Positions 38,545 through 47,739 of a DNA stretch of 64,000 nt are shown here, in pieces (positions within the stretch are counted from its first letter, which is position 1; each line of letters starts with the position of its first letter). Source of the stretch: Pseudomonas muyukensis (GTDB lineage Bacteria > Pseudomonadota > Gammaproteobacteria > Pseudomonadales > Pseudomonadaceae); contig NZ_CP077073.1 in NCBI RefSeq assembly GCF_019139535.1, positions 748,501-812,500 of the forward strand, given 5' to 3'. A program made the position numbers and the translations under genes. The notes beneath the pieces are model-generated. The model was given only the letters and a program-made list of their open reading frames with translations, made no database searches and was not told where the DNA came from.

Positions 38545-38565
38545 TCGCCGGTCTGGTGATGCGTT

Positions 38566-40116
38566 CTACAACATCTTCTCCAGCCCGACCGCCTTGCTGA
38601 TCCAGGCATTGAAGCGCCGCCACAGGCCGCCAGGCTCGGTCACCAGCACATGTCGCTGGCCATTGTCCTCGGTCGCCCAGGCCAGCTTGCCGTCCACCAG
38701 CTTGACCTGGTAGCTCAGTGCCGGGGCCATGCCCTGCACCGCCAGTTCGCGGGTGTATTCGGCCAGCTCCGGGCTGTCCACCAGCACGCCGACCTCGGTG
38801 TTCCACAGCACCGAGCGCGGGTCGAAGTTGAACGAGCCGATGAAGGTCTTGCGTCGGTCGAAGACCATCGCCTTGCTGTGCAGGCTCGAATCAGAGCTGC
38901 CGTGAAAGCCCAGCCGCAGCCGCGGCGAGCCGGGCTGGCGGCGCAGCTCGTACAGCTGCACGCCGTGCTCCAGCAGGGCGCGACGGTAGGGTGCGTAGCC
39001 ACCGTGCACCGCTGGCACGTCGGTGGCCTCCAGCGCGTTGGTCAGCAGCTTGACCGAGGTGCCGGCGTCGGCCCGGCTGGTGAGGTACAGCAGGCCTGGT
39101 TCGCCCGGCACGAAATAGGCCGAGACCAGGATCAGCTCCTTGTGCACGGCGTTCAGGTCCGGGGCCAGTTGCTGGGTCAGCAGCAGTTGCGGGTCTGGCT
39201 CGTCATCGGCCAGCACCTTGCTCGGTGCGTCCCACAGCGCCTGGCCGTGGGCCCAGATCAGCTCGTTGCGCCAGATGTCCAGGCGTGGTTCGGTCTGGTA
39301 GGCCATGAGCCGGTCGTACAGGGCCTTGCGCCGGGTGCGCGCCTCGGCCAGGGACACTTCCAGGCGCTGTCGGCTGGCCCACAGGTCGCCTGCGTCGGGC
39401 GGCCACCAGAGAAAGTCGCCGATGGGCCGGCTCAGGGCGCTGTTCCAGTACTGGTCGAAACTGTGGCCGAGCTGTTCGGCCACAGGCCCGACGCCCAGCA
39501 GGTCGATGTCGGTGAAGTTGAGGTTGGGCTCGGCGTCGAAGTATTCGTCGCCCAGGTTGCGCCCGCCGACGATGGCCATGCTGTTGTCCACCAGGAACAG
39601 CTTGTTGTGCATGCGCCGGTGCTGGCGCGACAGGTTGAACAGCCGGCCGACGGCGCGGGTGGCACCGGTGCTGCGCCCCAGGTGCAGGGGGTTGAACACG
39701 CGGATATGGATGTTCGGGTGGGCGGCGAGGGTGCCCATCAGGTTGTCCAGGCCGTCGCTGGTGGTGTCGTCGAGCAGGATGCGCACGCGCACGCCGCGGT
39801 CGGCGGCGCGCAGCAGCTCGTGCACCAGGGCGCGGGTGCTGAGGCCGTCGTGGACGATGTAGTACTGCAGGTCGATGCTGGCCTGGGCGTTGCGGATCAG
39901 CTCGGCGCGGGCGCGGAACGCCTCGTTGCTGTTGGGCAGCAGGCGAAAGCCCGAGCGCCCTTCGTAGGGCGCGGCCTGGCGCTGCACCGAACGGCCGAAC
40001 GCCGAATCGCCGGCCGGCAGGGCCTGGCTGACTTCGCGGGGCGTGCCGACGCTGGCGCAGCCCGACAGGCCGAGCAGCAGCACCAGCAGCAGAGGCAAGG
40101 CGCGCTGGAGTCTCAA
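38566..40116 (-). CDS. PLD-family lipoprotein, cardiolipin-synthase-C-like
   Basis: A 516-residue lipoprotein: signal with lipobox LSGC, then two phospholipase-D HKD motifs, HNKLFLVDNSMAIVGGRNLG and HSKAMVFDRRKTFIGSFNFD. The layout resembles YmdC/ClsC, which makes cardiolipin from phosphatidylglycerol and phosphatidylethanolamine, usually helped by YmdB; no ymdB-like gene is adjacent. A lipid anchor would place it in the periplasm. The only good start is a TTG at 40116, with weak AGGA 10 nt upstream. Confidence 0.87.
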   Translation of the reverse strand: MRLQRALPLLLVLLLGLSGCASVGTPREVSQALPAGDSAFGRSVQRQAAPYEGRSGFRLLPNSNEAFRARAELIRNAQASIDLQYYIVHDGLSTRALVHELLRAADRGVRVRILLDDTTSDGLDNLMGTLAAHPNIHIRVFNPLHLGRSTGATRAVGRLFNLSRQHRRMHNKLFLVDNSMAIVGGRNLGDEYFDAEPNLNFTDIDLLGVGPVAEQLGHSFDQYWNSALSRPIGDFLWWPPDAGDLWASRQRLEVSLAEARTRRKALYDRLMAYQTEPRLDIWRNELIWAHGQALWDAPSKVLADDEPDPQLLLTQQLAPDLNAVHKELILVSAYFVPGEPGLLYLTSRADAGTSVKLLTNALEATDVPAVHGGYAPYRRALLEHGVQLYELRRQPGSPRLRLGFHGSSDSSLHSKAMVFDRRKTFIGSFNFDPRSVLWNTEVGVLVDSPELAEYTRELAVQGMAPALSYQVKLVDGKLAWATEDNGQRHVLVTEPGGLWRRFNAWISKAVGLEKML

Positions 40117-40176
40117 GGGTGGATCGTCCTGTGCAGCAAGGGCTTATGGGGTTGGACCGTGGCAAGCGGCGCAAAG

Positions 40177-41607
40177 TTACCCGCCGGTGCGTTCGGCATC
40201 CAGTAGACGAAGGGCGGTTTCGCCGACCTTGCGCACGGCAGCCTCTACCTGCGCCGTAGGTCGGGCGGCGAAGTTCATGCGCAGGCAATTGCGGTACTTG
40301 CCCGAGGCCGAAAAGATGCTGCCGACGGCGATCTGCACACCTTGTTCCAGTAAAGCGCGGTTCAGGCGCAGCGTATCGAAACTTTCCGGCAACTCCACCC
40401 ACAGCATGAAGCCACCCTGTGGCCGGCTGGCGCGGGTGCCGGGCGGGAAGTAGCGGGTCACCCAGTCGCACATCAGATCGCGGCCGCGCTGGTACTGGCT
40501 GCGCATGCGCCGCAAGTGCGGTTGGTAGTGGCCTTCGGCGATGAAGTCGGCGACCGCCAACTGCGGCTGGCAGGCGGTGCTGCCGGTACTGATGTACTTC
40601 ATGTGCAGCACCCGTTCCAGGTAGCGCCCCGGCGCTACCCAGCCGACCCGCAGGCCGGGGGCGAGGGTCTTGGAGAACGAACTGCACAGCAGTACCCGGC
40701 CATCGTCGTCGAATGACTTGAGGGTTCGCGGGCGCGGGTAGGTGTAGGCCAGGTCGCCATACACATCGTCCTCGAGGATCGCCACGTCGTAGCGCTGGGC
40801 CAGCGTCAGCAAGGCCTTCTTGCGCGCCTCGGGCATGATGTAGCCCATTGGGTTGTTGCAGCTGGGGGTGATCTGGATGAGCTTGATCGGCCACTGCTCC
40901 AGGGCCAGTTCCAGGGCCTCCAGGCTGATGCCGGTGATCGGGTCGGTAGGGATTTCCAGGGCCTTCATGCCCAGGCCCTTGAGTGTCTGCATGGCGCCAT
41001 GGAAGCTGGGCGAATCGACCGCGACGATGTCGCCCGGCTGGCACACGGCGCGGATGCTGCATGACAACGCCTCATGGCAACCGGTGGTCACCACCAGGTC
41101 TGACGGGCCCAGGCGGCAGCCGGAGTCGAGCATCAACCGGGCGATCTGCTCGCGCAGGTGGGCGTTGCCGTGGATGTTGTCGTAGTACAGGCCGGGCATG
41201 TCCATGCGCCGGCTGATCTGCGCCAGGCTGCGTAGCAGTGGCTTGAGCGTGGGGCTGTCGACATCGGGCATGCCGCGGCCGAGCTGGATCACGTCGGGGT
41301 GCGGGGTGGCGCGCACCAGCTCCAGCACCTGTTCCCACTGGGAGATATCCACCGGCCGTTGGGCTGGCCGGCTGATGTCGGGCAGGGCCGGGAGCAGACG
41401 GTCCTCGGCGACGAAGTAGCCGGACTTGGGCCGGGGCGATACCAGGCCGTTGTCCTCAAGCAGGCGGTAGGCCTGCTGCACGGTGCTCAGGCTGACGCCG
41501 TGCTCCACGCTCAGGGCGCGCACCGACGGCAGGCGCTGGCCCGGGCGATAGAGGCCTTGCTCGATGCGCGAGCCAAGCAGCTCGGCCAGGTTGAAGTAGA
41601 GCGTCAC
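40177..41607 (-). CDS. MocR-type GntR/aminotransferase regulator
   Basis: A 476-residue transcription factor with an N-terminal GntR winged helix (LPSVRALSVEHGVSLSTVQQ, about 25-45) and a C-terminal fold-type I aminotransferase-like domain. The PLP-binding lysine is in SSFSKTLAPGLRVGW. The start is GTG 41607 with AGGAG 6 nt upstream. It is divergent from the DUF1127 gene. Three TCTGTAT elements lie between them (41643-41725), as expected for MocR sites. Target pathway unknown. Confidence 0.92.
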   Translation of the reverse strand: MTLYFNLAELLGSRIEQGLYRPGQRLPSVRALSVEHGVSLSTVQQAYRLLEDNGLVSPRPKSGYFVAEDRLLPALPDISRPAQRPVDISQWEQVLELVRATPHPDVIQLGRGMPDVDSPTLKPLLRSLAQISRRMDMPGLYYDNIHGNAHLREQIARLMLDSGCRLGPSDLVVTTGCHEALSCSIRAVCQPGDIVAVDSPSFHGAMQTLKGLGMKALEIPTDPITGISLEALELALEQWPIKLIQITPSCNNPMGYIMPEARKKALLTLAQRYDVAILEDDVYGDLAYTYPRPRTLKSFDDDGRVLLCSSFSKTLAPGLRVGWVAPGRYLERVLHMKYISTGSTACQPQLAVADFIAEGHYQPHLRRMRSQYQRGRDLMCDWVTRYFPPGTRASRPQGGFMLWVELPESFDTLRLNRALLEQGVQIAVGSIFSASGKYRNCLRMNFAARPTAQVEAAVRKVGETALRLLDAERTGG

Positions 41608-41642
41608 GGGATACTCCTGCGCAGGGTGCGGGTCAGGTACCG

Positions 41643-41725
41643 ATACAGATAGGCAGAAAATACTGCATTCAGCCGAGTTTGTGCCAATTCTGTATGGGAA
41701 TAATAAACCGGTGTTGGATCTGTAT
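41643..41725. promoter_or_regulatory. Three TCTGTAT elements between MocR and DUF1127 genes
   Basis: ATACAGAT at 41643-41650 (reverse orientation), TTCTGTAT at 41688-41695 and ATCTGTAT at 41718-41725. The two forward copies start 30 nt apart, about three helical turns. MocR regulators typically bind such repeated short sites at their own and adjacent promoters. Confidence 0.55.
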
Positions 41726-41786
41726 CCTCGCGCGTCTGGCGCGCATGCTCACTCCACGGTATCAGCTGAGTAGGGAGAGTACGGCG

Positions 41787-42002
41787 ATGGGAAGCATGAG
41801 CGATGTGCGTGTGCAGTTGTTGGCCAAGGAGCTGGAGGCAGGGCAACGCACCCAGGTCTACGACACTCGTCTTGGCCAGATGCTGCACCGATGGCGCACC
41901 CGCAAGGCCCTGCTGGACCTGGATGCGCGCCAGTTGCAGGATATCGGGTTGAGCTGCGAAGAAGCGTGGAAAGAGGGCTGCAAGCCGTTCTGGAAGGCGT
42001 AG
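41787..42002 (+). CDS. DUF1127 (YjiS-like) small protein
   Basis: A 71-residue protein with the DUF1127 core in the C-terminal half: MLHRWRTRKALLDLDARQLQ, then DIGLS. Such arginine-rich small proteins affect RNA turnover and phosphate or carbon metabolism in alphaproteobacteria; the role here is unknown. ATG 41787 has GGGAGAG about 8 nt upstream; an alternative ATG is three codons later. It is divergent from the MocR regulator and convergent with the PuuB-like gene. Confidence 0.82.
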   Translation: MGSMSDVRVQLLAKELEAGQRTQVYDTRLGQMLHRWRTRKALLDLDARQLQDIGLSCEEAWKEGCKPFWKA

Positions 42003-42032
42003 CGGCTATGACCTGCTTCGGCGGGCAGCTGT

Positions 42033-43325
42033 TCAGACCAGCTCCTTGAGCCGGTACCAGAGCATCCCCAGTGCCAGCAACGGCGAGCGCATCAGCTTGC
42101 CGCCGGGGAAGGTCGGGTGCGGCACCTTGGCGAACAAGTCGAAGCGCCCGCCCTGCTGGCCGCTGATGGCCTCGCCCAGCAGGCGTGCGGCCAGGTGGGT
42201 GGCGTTCAGGCCATGGCCGGAATAGGCCTGGGCGTAATAGACGTTGGGCTGGCTGGCCAGGCGGCCGATCTGCGGCAGGCGGTTGGCGCCGATGCCGATC
42301 ATGCCACCCCATTGGTAGTCGATGCGCACATTGGCCAGTTGCGGGAACACCTTGAGCATCTTTGGCCGCATGTAGGCGGCGATATCCCGTGGATCGCGCC
42401 CGGAATAATGGCAGGCGCCGCCGAACAGCAGGCGGTGGTCGGCGGACAGGCGGTAGTAGTCCAGCGCCACACGCTGGTCGCATACCGCCATGTTCTGCGG
42501 CAGCAGTTGCCGCGCGCGCGCCTCGCCCAACGGCTCGGTGGCGATGATATAGCTGCCGGCGGGCAGCACCTTGCCGCCCAGTTCGCGGTTGAGGTCGTTG
42601 TGGTAGGCGTTGCAGCACAGTACCAGGGTCTTGGCCCGCACCCGACCCTGGGCGGTGTGTACCTTCACCTCGGGGCCATACTCGATGCGGGACACTTGCG
42701 ATTGCTCGTACAGGCCGACGCCCAGGCTGCTGGCCACGGCGGCTTCGCCAAGTGCCAGGTTGAGCGGGTGCAGGTGGCCTGAGCCCATGTCGACCAGGCC
42801 ACCGACATAGCGGTCCGAACCCACTACCGCGTGCACGTCGCCGGGCTGCACCAGGCGCAGTTCGTGGCGATAACCCAGGCCGCGCAGTTCCTCGGCGTCC
42901 TCGGCGAAGCCTTGCAGCTCGGCGGGCTTGTTGGCCAGGTCGCAGTAGCCCCAGGTCAGGTCGCAGTCGATGCCATGGCGCTCGACGCGCTCGCGGACCA
43001 TTTCCACAGCTTCCAGGCCCATCAGCTTGAGGCTGCGTACGCCTTCTTCACCGATCACCGGGAGAAACTGCTCGAGGCCGTGGCCGACGCCGCGGATGAG
43101 CTGGCCACCGTTGCGGCCGCTGGCGCCCCAGCCGAGCTTGCGGGCTTCGAGGAGGATCACCGAGAAACCGCGCTCGGCCAGTTCGATGGCGGTGTTCAGG
43201 CCCGAGTAGCCGCCGCCGACGATGCATACGTCGGCGCTGTGCTCGCCTTGCAGGAACGGATGGTCTGGGTGTGGCGCGCTGCTGGCGGCGTAGTAGGAGG
43301 CGGCGTGCTGCGCGCTGTAGACCAT
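42033..43325 (-). CDS. puuB: FAD-dependent gamma-glutamylpolyamine oxidase PuuB/PauB-like
   Basis: A 430-residue DAO-family flavoprotein. ADVCIVGGGYSGLNTAIELA is the N-terminal FAD motif, and GASGRNGGQLIRG is the sequence near the flavin characteristic of PuuB and related amine oxidases. Expected to oxidise gamma-glutamyl-putrescine or gamma-glutamyl-cadaverine to the aldehyde. It completes the pathway with 17273, 35807 and 18660. Which polyamine it prefers is not visible. Confidence 0.87.
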   Translation of the reverse strand: MVYSAQHAASYYAASSAPHPDHPFLQGEHSADVCIVGGGYSGLNTAIELAERGFSVILLEARKLGWGASGRNGGQLIRGVGHGLEQFLPVIGEEGVRSLKLMGLEAVEMVRERVERHGIDCDLTWGYCDLANKPAELQGFAEDAEELRGLGYRHELRLVQPGDVHAVVGSDRYVGGLVDMGSGHLHPLNLALGEAAVASSLGVGLYEQSQVSRIEYGPEVKVHTAQGRVRAKTLVLCCNAYHNDLNRELGGKVLPAGSYIIATEPLGEARARQLLPQNMAVCDQRVALDYYRLSADHRLLFGGACHYSGRDPRDIAAYMRPKMLKVFPQLANVRIDYQWGGMIGIGANRLPQIGRLASQPNVYYAQAYSGHGLNATHLAARLLGEAISGQQGGRFDLFAKVPHPTFPGGKLMRSPLLALGMLWYRLKELV

Positions 43326-43375
43326 GGGGCGATTCCTGGGTTGAGACTAAAGGGGGAGGATAGGCAGTTGGCCAA

Positions 43376-43403
43376 TCGCGGGGCAAGTCGCATCGGCGCA
43401 CCC
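43376..43403. repeat. REP-like unit, GCGGGGCAAGTCG variant
   Basis: TCGCGGGGCAAGTCGCATCG plus eight bases; nearly identical, in the same orientation, to 45779-45806 (three differences in 28). It lies upstream of both divergent genes puuB and ykgJ-like, an unusual place for a REP unit. Confidence 0.7.
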
Positions 43404-43451
43404 TGCTATTGGGCTTATAATCCAGGCACATTCATCGTTCTGTCTTCGGTC

Positions 43452-43805
43452 ATGTCCTGCAACCGCCACAAGATCCACTTCCTGCGCGAACTCATTCCCT
43501 CCTTCGAGTGCGAGCCCGGCTGCCATGATTGCTGTGGCCCGGTCACCACCTCGGCCGAGGAAATGGCCCGCCTGCCGCGCAAGGCCCAGGCCGAGCAGGA
43601 CGCCGCGCTGGAGCGCCTGGACTGCGTGCACCTGGGGCCTGACGGCTGCACGGTGTACCAAGAGCGGCCAATGATCTGCCGCCTGTTCGGCACCACGCCG
43701 CGCCTGGCCTGCCCCCGTGGCCGTGGCCCGCAGCAGCCGATCGACCCGGCGGCCGAACAGCTGGTGCACAACTATATCGCCAGCACCCGTCAGGTGCTGG
43801 TCTGA
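43452..43805 (+). CDS. YkgJ-family cysteine cluster protein
   Basis: A 117-residue protein with the metal-cluster pattern: Cys3, CEPGCHDCCGP, LDCVHLGPDGCTVYQERP with MICRLFGTTPRLACPRG. The CxxxCxxCC and later cysteines fit the YkgJ family, thought to bind zinc or iron-sulfur; function unknown. ATG 43452 is chosen for the family start. It ends 4 nt before the convergent Lrp gene. Confidence 0.88.
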   Translation: MSCNRHKIHFLRELIPSFECEPGCHDCCGPVTTSAEEMARLPRKAQAEQDAALERLDCVHLGPDGCTVYQERPMICRLFGTTPRLACPRGRGPQQPIDPAAEQLVHNYIASTRQVLV

Positions 43806-43809
43806 GGCC

Positions 43810-44298
43810 TCAGTCCGGAATCGGCAGGCACAGGCTCTCTTTGACTTCCTCCATCACGATGTAGCTCTTCGACTCGCGCACATGGGGCAGCTTGAGCAGG
43901 ATGTCGCCGAGCAGCTTGCGGTACGAGGCCATTTCCGAAATGCGAGCTTTCACCAGGTAGTCGAAGTCACCCGACACCAGGTGGCATTCCAGGACGTGGG
44001 GCAGCTTGAGCACTGCGCGGCGGAACTCCTCGAAGGTGTCGCCGGACTTGTAGTCCAGGCTGATCTCGACGAACACCAGCAGGCTGCCCTTCAAGTGCTG
44101 CGGGTTGAGGCGGGCGTTGTAGCCCATGATGATTCCCTCGCGCTCCAGGCGGCGTACGCGCTCGGTGCAAGGGGTGGTGGACAGCCCGACTTTCTCGCCC
44201 AGTTCGGTGAACGAGATACGCCCGTCATTCTGCAGGATTCGCAGAATGTTGCGGTCGATCTTGTCCAGTTCACGCTTGCTTTGGTGCTGGGTTCTCAT
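43810..44298 (-). CDS. lrp: Lrp/AsnC-family regulator of dadA
   Basis: A 162-residue Lrp: N-terminal helix-turn-helix (RISFTELGEKVGLSTTPCTE) and C-terminal RAM ligand-binding domain (VLECHLVSGDFDYLVKARIS). It is divergent from dadA, as Lrp/DadR is in P. aeruginosa, where it activates dadAX in response to alanine and related amino acids. ATG 44298 is preferred over an upstream in-frame start. A perfect CGAGAATTCTCG palindrome lies at 44331-44342 between the two genes. Confidence 0.93.
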   Translation of the reverse strand: MRTQHQSKRELDKIDRNILRILQNDGRISFTELGEKVGLSTTPCTERVRRLEREGIIMGYNARLNPQHLKGSLLVFVEISLDYKSGDTFEEFRRAVLKLPHVLECHLVSGDFDYLVKARISEMASYRKLLGDILLKLPHVRESKSYIVMEEVKESLCLPIPD

Positions 44299-44330
44299 AG
44301 GGGATGCCCCTCCGTGAAAGGCAATATTGC

Positions 44331-44342
44331 CGAGAATTCTCG
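44331..44342. promoter_or_regulatory. CGAGAATTCTCG palindrome, candidate Lrp site
   Basis: A perfect 12-bp palindrome 33 nt upstream of the lrp start and about 112 nt upstream of dadA. The AGAATTCT centre resembles the AT-rich core of Lrp sites. A -10-like TACAAT (44389-44394) for dadA has no good -35, which would fit activator dependence. Confidence 0.4.
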
Positions 44343-44453
44343 CCAAATATAGGCGTTTATATAGTGAATTGCACTGGTCTGTAGTTCATACAATGCGCGC
44401 ATCCATGCCATATCAACAAAAGACTGCGGCGAGCCGCGTGCGAGGGATGAACA

Positions 44454-45758
44454 ATGCGAGTGCTGGTACTTGGTAGCGGTGTCATCGGAACCGCCAGTGC
44501 CTACTATCTGGCCCGACAAGGTTTCGAGGTGACGGTGGTCGATCGCCAACCGGCGGTGGCCATGGAAACCAGCTTTGCCAACGCCGGCCAGATCTCGCCC
44601 GGCTATGCCTCGCCCTGGGCCGCCCCAGGCGTGCCGCTCAAGGCCATCAAGTGGCTGCTCGAGCGCCACGCGCCCCTGGCCATCAAGTTGACCGGCGATG
44701 TCGACCAGTACCTGTGGATGGCGCAGATGCTGCGCAACTGCACCGCCAGCCGCTACGCGGTGAACAAGGAGCGCATGGTGCGCCTGTCCGAGTACAGCCG
44801 CGACTGCCTCGACGAGCTGCGCGCCGAAACCGGCATCGCCTACGAGAACCGCAGCCTGGGCACCACCCAGCTGTTCCGCACCCAGGCCCAGGTGGATGCC
44901 GCGGCCAAGGACATCGCCGTGCTCGAGCAGTCCGGCGTGCCTTACGAGCTGCTCGACCGCGATGGCATCGCCCGCGTCGAACCGGCCCTGGCCGGCGTCA
45001 AGGACATCCTGGCCGGCGCCCTGCGCCTGCCCAACGACCAGACCGGCGACTGCCAGCTGTTCACCACCAAGCTCGCCGACATGGCCATCAAGCTGGGCGT
45101 CGAATTCCGTTTTGGCCAGGCTATCCAGCGCCTGGACTTCGCCGGTGATCGGATCAACGGCGTGTGGATCGACGGCAAGCTGGAAACCGCCGACCGCTAC
45201 GTGCTGGCGCTGGGCAGCTACTCGCCGCAGTTGCTCAAGCCGCTGGGCATCAAGGCGCCGGTATACCCGCTCAAGGGCTATTCGCTGACCGTGCCGATCA
45301 CCGATGGCGACATGGCACCGACCTCGACCATCCTCGACGAGACCTACAAGGTCGCCATCACCCGCTTCGACAACCGCATCCGTGTCGGTGGCATGGCTGA
45401 AATCGCCGGTTTTGACCTGTCGCTGAACCCGCGTCGACGCGAAACGCTGGAGATGATCGTCAACGACCTTTATCCTCGCGGCGGCGACCTGAGCCAGGCC
45501 AGCTTCTGGACCGGCCTGCGTCCGGCGACCCCGGACGGCACCCCGATCGTGGGCGCCACCCGGTTCCGTAACCTGTTCCTCAATACCGGTCACGGCACCC
45601 TGGGATGGACCATGGCGTGTGGATCCGGCCGTTTGCTGGCCGATCTGATCGCCCGCAAGAAGCCGCAGATCAGCGCCGAAGGCCTGGATATCTCCCGCTA
45701 CGGTAACAACCGGGAGCAGGCCAAGCACGGCCAGGCCGCGCCTGCCCACCAGCAGTAA
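44454..45758 (+). CDS. dadA: D-amino acid dehydrogenase DadA
   Basis: Membrane-associated FAD enzyme oxidising D-alanine and other D-amino acids to keto acids. The 434 residues have the FAD-binding [36 protein letters not shown], and the C-terminal [20 protein letters not shown]. It heads a dadA-dadX operon; dadX follows after 114 nt containing a REP-like repeat. It is divergent from lrp. Confidence 0.97.
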   Translation: MRVLVLGSGVIGTASAYYLARQGFEVTVVDRQPAVAMETSFANAGQISPGYASPWAAPGVPLKAIKWLLERHAPLAIKLTGDVDQYLWMAQMLRNCTASRYAVNKERMVRLSEYSRDCLDELRAETGIAYENRSLGTTQLFRTQAQVDAAAKDIAVLEQSGVPYELLDRDGIARVEPALAGVKDILAGALRLPNDQTGDCQLFTTKLADMAIKLGVEFRFGQAIQRLDFAGDRINGVWIDGKLETADRYVLALGSYSPQLLKPLGIKAPVYPLKGYSLTVPITDGDMAPTSTILDETYKVAITRFDNRIRVGGMAEIAGFDLSLNPRRRETLEMIVNDLYPRGGDLSQASFWTGLRPATPDGTPIVGATRFRNLFLNTGHGTLGWTMACGSGRLLADLIARKKPQISAEGLDISRYGNNREQAKHGQAAPAHQQ

Positions 45759-45778
45759 GGTCGCCTGCAGCGGCCCTT

Positions 45779-45824
45779 TCGCGGGGCAAGTCGGATCGCC
45801 GCACCGTCGTCGCGACTTGCCCCG
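45779..45824. repeat. REP-like doublet inside the dadA-dadX gap
   Basis: An inverted pair TCGCGGGGCAAGTCG / CGACTTGCCCC around a central segment. The left half closely matches 43376-43403. It lies within the presumed dadAX operon, so may tune mRNA stability or partially attenuate dadX. Confidence 0.7.
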
Positions 45825-45872
45825 TTAAAGAACCAACACCGATTTCAACCTGAACACCATAAGGCTGCCGCC

Positions 45873-46946
45873 ATGCGCCCCGCCCGTGCCCTGATCGATC
45901 TCCAAGCCCTCCGTCACAACTACCGCCTGGCCCGTGAGCTGACCGGTGCCAAGGCCCTGGCGGTGGTCAAGGCCGACGCCTATGGCCATGGCGCGGTGCG
46001 TTGCGCCCTGGCCCTGGAAACCGAGGCCGACGGCTTTGCCGTGGCCTGCATCGAGGAAGCCCTGGAATTGCGCGCGGCGGGCATCAAGGCCCCGGTGCTG
46101 CTGCTCGAGGGTTTCTTCGAGGCCGGCGAGCTGGCGCTGATCGCCGAGCATGACCTGTGGTGCGTGGTGCATTCGCTGTGGCAGCTCGAAGCGATCGAGA
46201 AAAGCCAGGTGCACAAGCCGCTGACCCTCTGGCTGAAGCTGGACACCGGCATGCATCGGGTCGGCATTCACCCCAAGGACTACCACGACGCCTACCAGCG
46301 CCTGCTGGCCAGCGGCAAGGTTTCGCGCATCGTGCTGATGAGCCACTTTGCCCGCGCCGATGAGCTGGACGCCGCCGCCACCGAGGCGCAGGTTGCGGTG
46401 TTCGAGGCCGCGCGTCAGGGCCTGGCCGCCGAGTGCAGCCTGCGCAACTCGCCGGCCGTGCTCGGCTGGCCGAACATCAAGAGCGACTGGGTGCGCCCGG
46501 GCATCATGCTCTACGGCGCCACCCCGTTCGAGGTCGCGCAGGCCGAGGCGGCCCGCCTGCAGCCGGTGATGACCCTGCAATCGCGGATCATCAGCCTGCG
46601 CGAGCTGCCCGCCGGTGAACCGGTGGGCTATGGCGCCAAGTTCATCAGCCCGCGCCCGACCCGGGTTGGCGTGGTCGCCATGGGCTACGCCGATGGCTAC
46701 CCGCGCCAGGCGCCAACCGGCACCCCGGTGGTGGTGGCCGGCAAACGCACCCAGTTGATCGGGCGGGTGTCGATGGACATGCTCTGCGTCGACCTCACCG
46801 AGGTGCCCGAGGCCACGGTCGGCAGCCCGGTCGAGCTGTGGGGCAAGCAGGTGCTGGCCAGCGACGTGGCGCTGCAGGCCGGGACCATTCCGTACCAGAT
46901 CTTCTGCAATCTCAAGCGCGTGCCACTGGACTATATCGGCGAATAA
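45873..46946 (+). CDS. dadX: Catabolic alanine racemase DadX
   Basis: PLP enzyme converting L-alanine to D-alanine for DadA. The 357 residues include the PLP-lysine motif [13 protein letters not shown] (Lys33), GMHRVGI, the catalytic Tyr segment PVGYGAKF (about 250) and [11 protein letters not shown]. Unlike P. aeruginosa as I recall it, no ridA-like gene lies between dadA and dadX. The next gene is a PauR-like regulator. Confidence 0.96.
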   Translation: MRPARALIDLQALRHNYRLARELTGAKALAVVKADAYGHGAVRCALALETEADGFAVACIEEALELRAAGIKAPVLLLEGFFEAGELALIAEHDLWCVVHSLWQLEAIEKSQVHKPLTLWLKLDTGMHRVGIHPKDYHDAYQRLLASGKVSRIVLMSHFARADELDAAATEAQVAVFEAARQGLAAECSLRNSPAVLGWPNIKSDWVRPGIMLYGATPFEVAQAEAARLQPVMTLQSRIISLRELPAGEPVGYGAKFISPRPTRVGVVAMGYADGYPRQAPTGTPVVVAGKRTQLIGRVSMDMLCVDLTEVPEATVGSPVELWGKQVLASDVALQAGTIPYQIFCNLKRVPLDYIGE

Positions 46947-47054
46947 GGCGCTGAAGCGGACAGGCTGCGGGGCGGTGTGTTGTAAATACTGAACGGCATT
47001 GCCATCATATCGTTCACACTTCCCCCACCTCGACCGTTTCAGGAGGCTCCCGCT

Positions 47055-47603
47055 TTGGACGTCGGTGAACGACTGCAAGCCATCCGCAAGCTCAAGGGCC
47101 TGTCCCAGCGCGAACTCGCCAAGCGCGCGGGGGTGACCAACAGCACCATCTCGATGATCGAGAAGAACAGCGTGAGCCCGTCGATCAGCTCCCTGCGCAA
47201 GGTGCTCAGTGGCATCCCCATGTCCATGGTCGAGTTCTTCTCGGTGGAGCTGGCGCCGGAAAGCCCGACCCAGATCGTCTACAAGGCCCATGAGCTGATC
47301 GACATCTCCGACGGCGCGGTGACCATGAAGCTGGTCGGCAAGTCGCACCCCAACCGCGCCATCGCGTTTCTGACCGAGGTCTACCCGCCCGGCGCCGACA
47401 CCGGCGCGGAAATGCTCACCCATGATGGTGAAGAAACGGGCATCCTCCTCGAAGGCCGCCTGGAGCTGGTGGTCGGCACCGAGATATTCATTCTCGAAGC
47501 CGGCGACAGCTACTACTTCGAAAGCACCCGCCCGCACCGTTTCCGCAATCCGTTCGCCGAGCCGGCCCGGCTGATCAGCGCCGCCACCCCGTCGAACTTT
47601 TGA
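47055..47603 (+). CDS. pauR: PauR/PuuR-like XRE-cupin repressor
   Basis: A 182-residue regulator with an N-terminal XRE helix-turn-helix (LSQRELAKRAGVTNSTISMI, about 15-36) and a C-terminal cupin ligand domain (GEETGILLEGRLELVVGTE). Homologue position next to dadAX matches PauR, the repressor of the gamma-glutamylpolyamine pathway in P. aeruginosa. The start is TTG at 47055 with a perfect AGGAGG 8 nt upstream, a strong case for a non-ATG start. Confidence 0.88.
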   Translation: MDVGERLQAIRKLKGLSQRELAKRAGVTNSTISMIEKNSVSPSISSLRKVLSGIPMSMVEFFSVELAPESPTQIVYKAHELIDISDGAVTMKLVGKSHPNRAIAFLTEVYPPGADTGAEMLTHDGEETGILLEGRLELVVGTEIFILEAGDSYYFESTRPHRFRNPFAEPARLISAATPSNF

Positions 47604-47739
47604 TCCAGCGCAGTGCATTGATTCGCCAATACCCTTTCCCTGAGTGTGGTCGTTTCACGCCTTCCGGGTTCCCGCTATACTTTTCAACGCTCGCAATTCC
47701 GTGGCCGCGGGCGTGATTAGCCACCATGAGGGTGTTCGC

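Noticed and set aside
39203..41062. A 619-codon - frame spanning parts of the PLD and MocR genes
   Set aside because: It is a same-strand, shifted-frame shadow rich in Arg, Pro and Ala; the real frames carry HKD and PLP motifs.
45825..47618. A 597-codon - frame antisense to dadX and pauR
   Set aside because: Opposes two recognised genes and has no domain; shadow frame.
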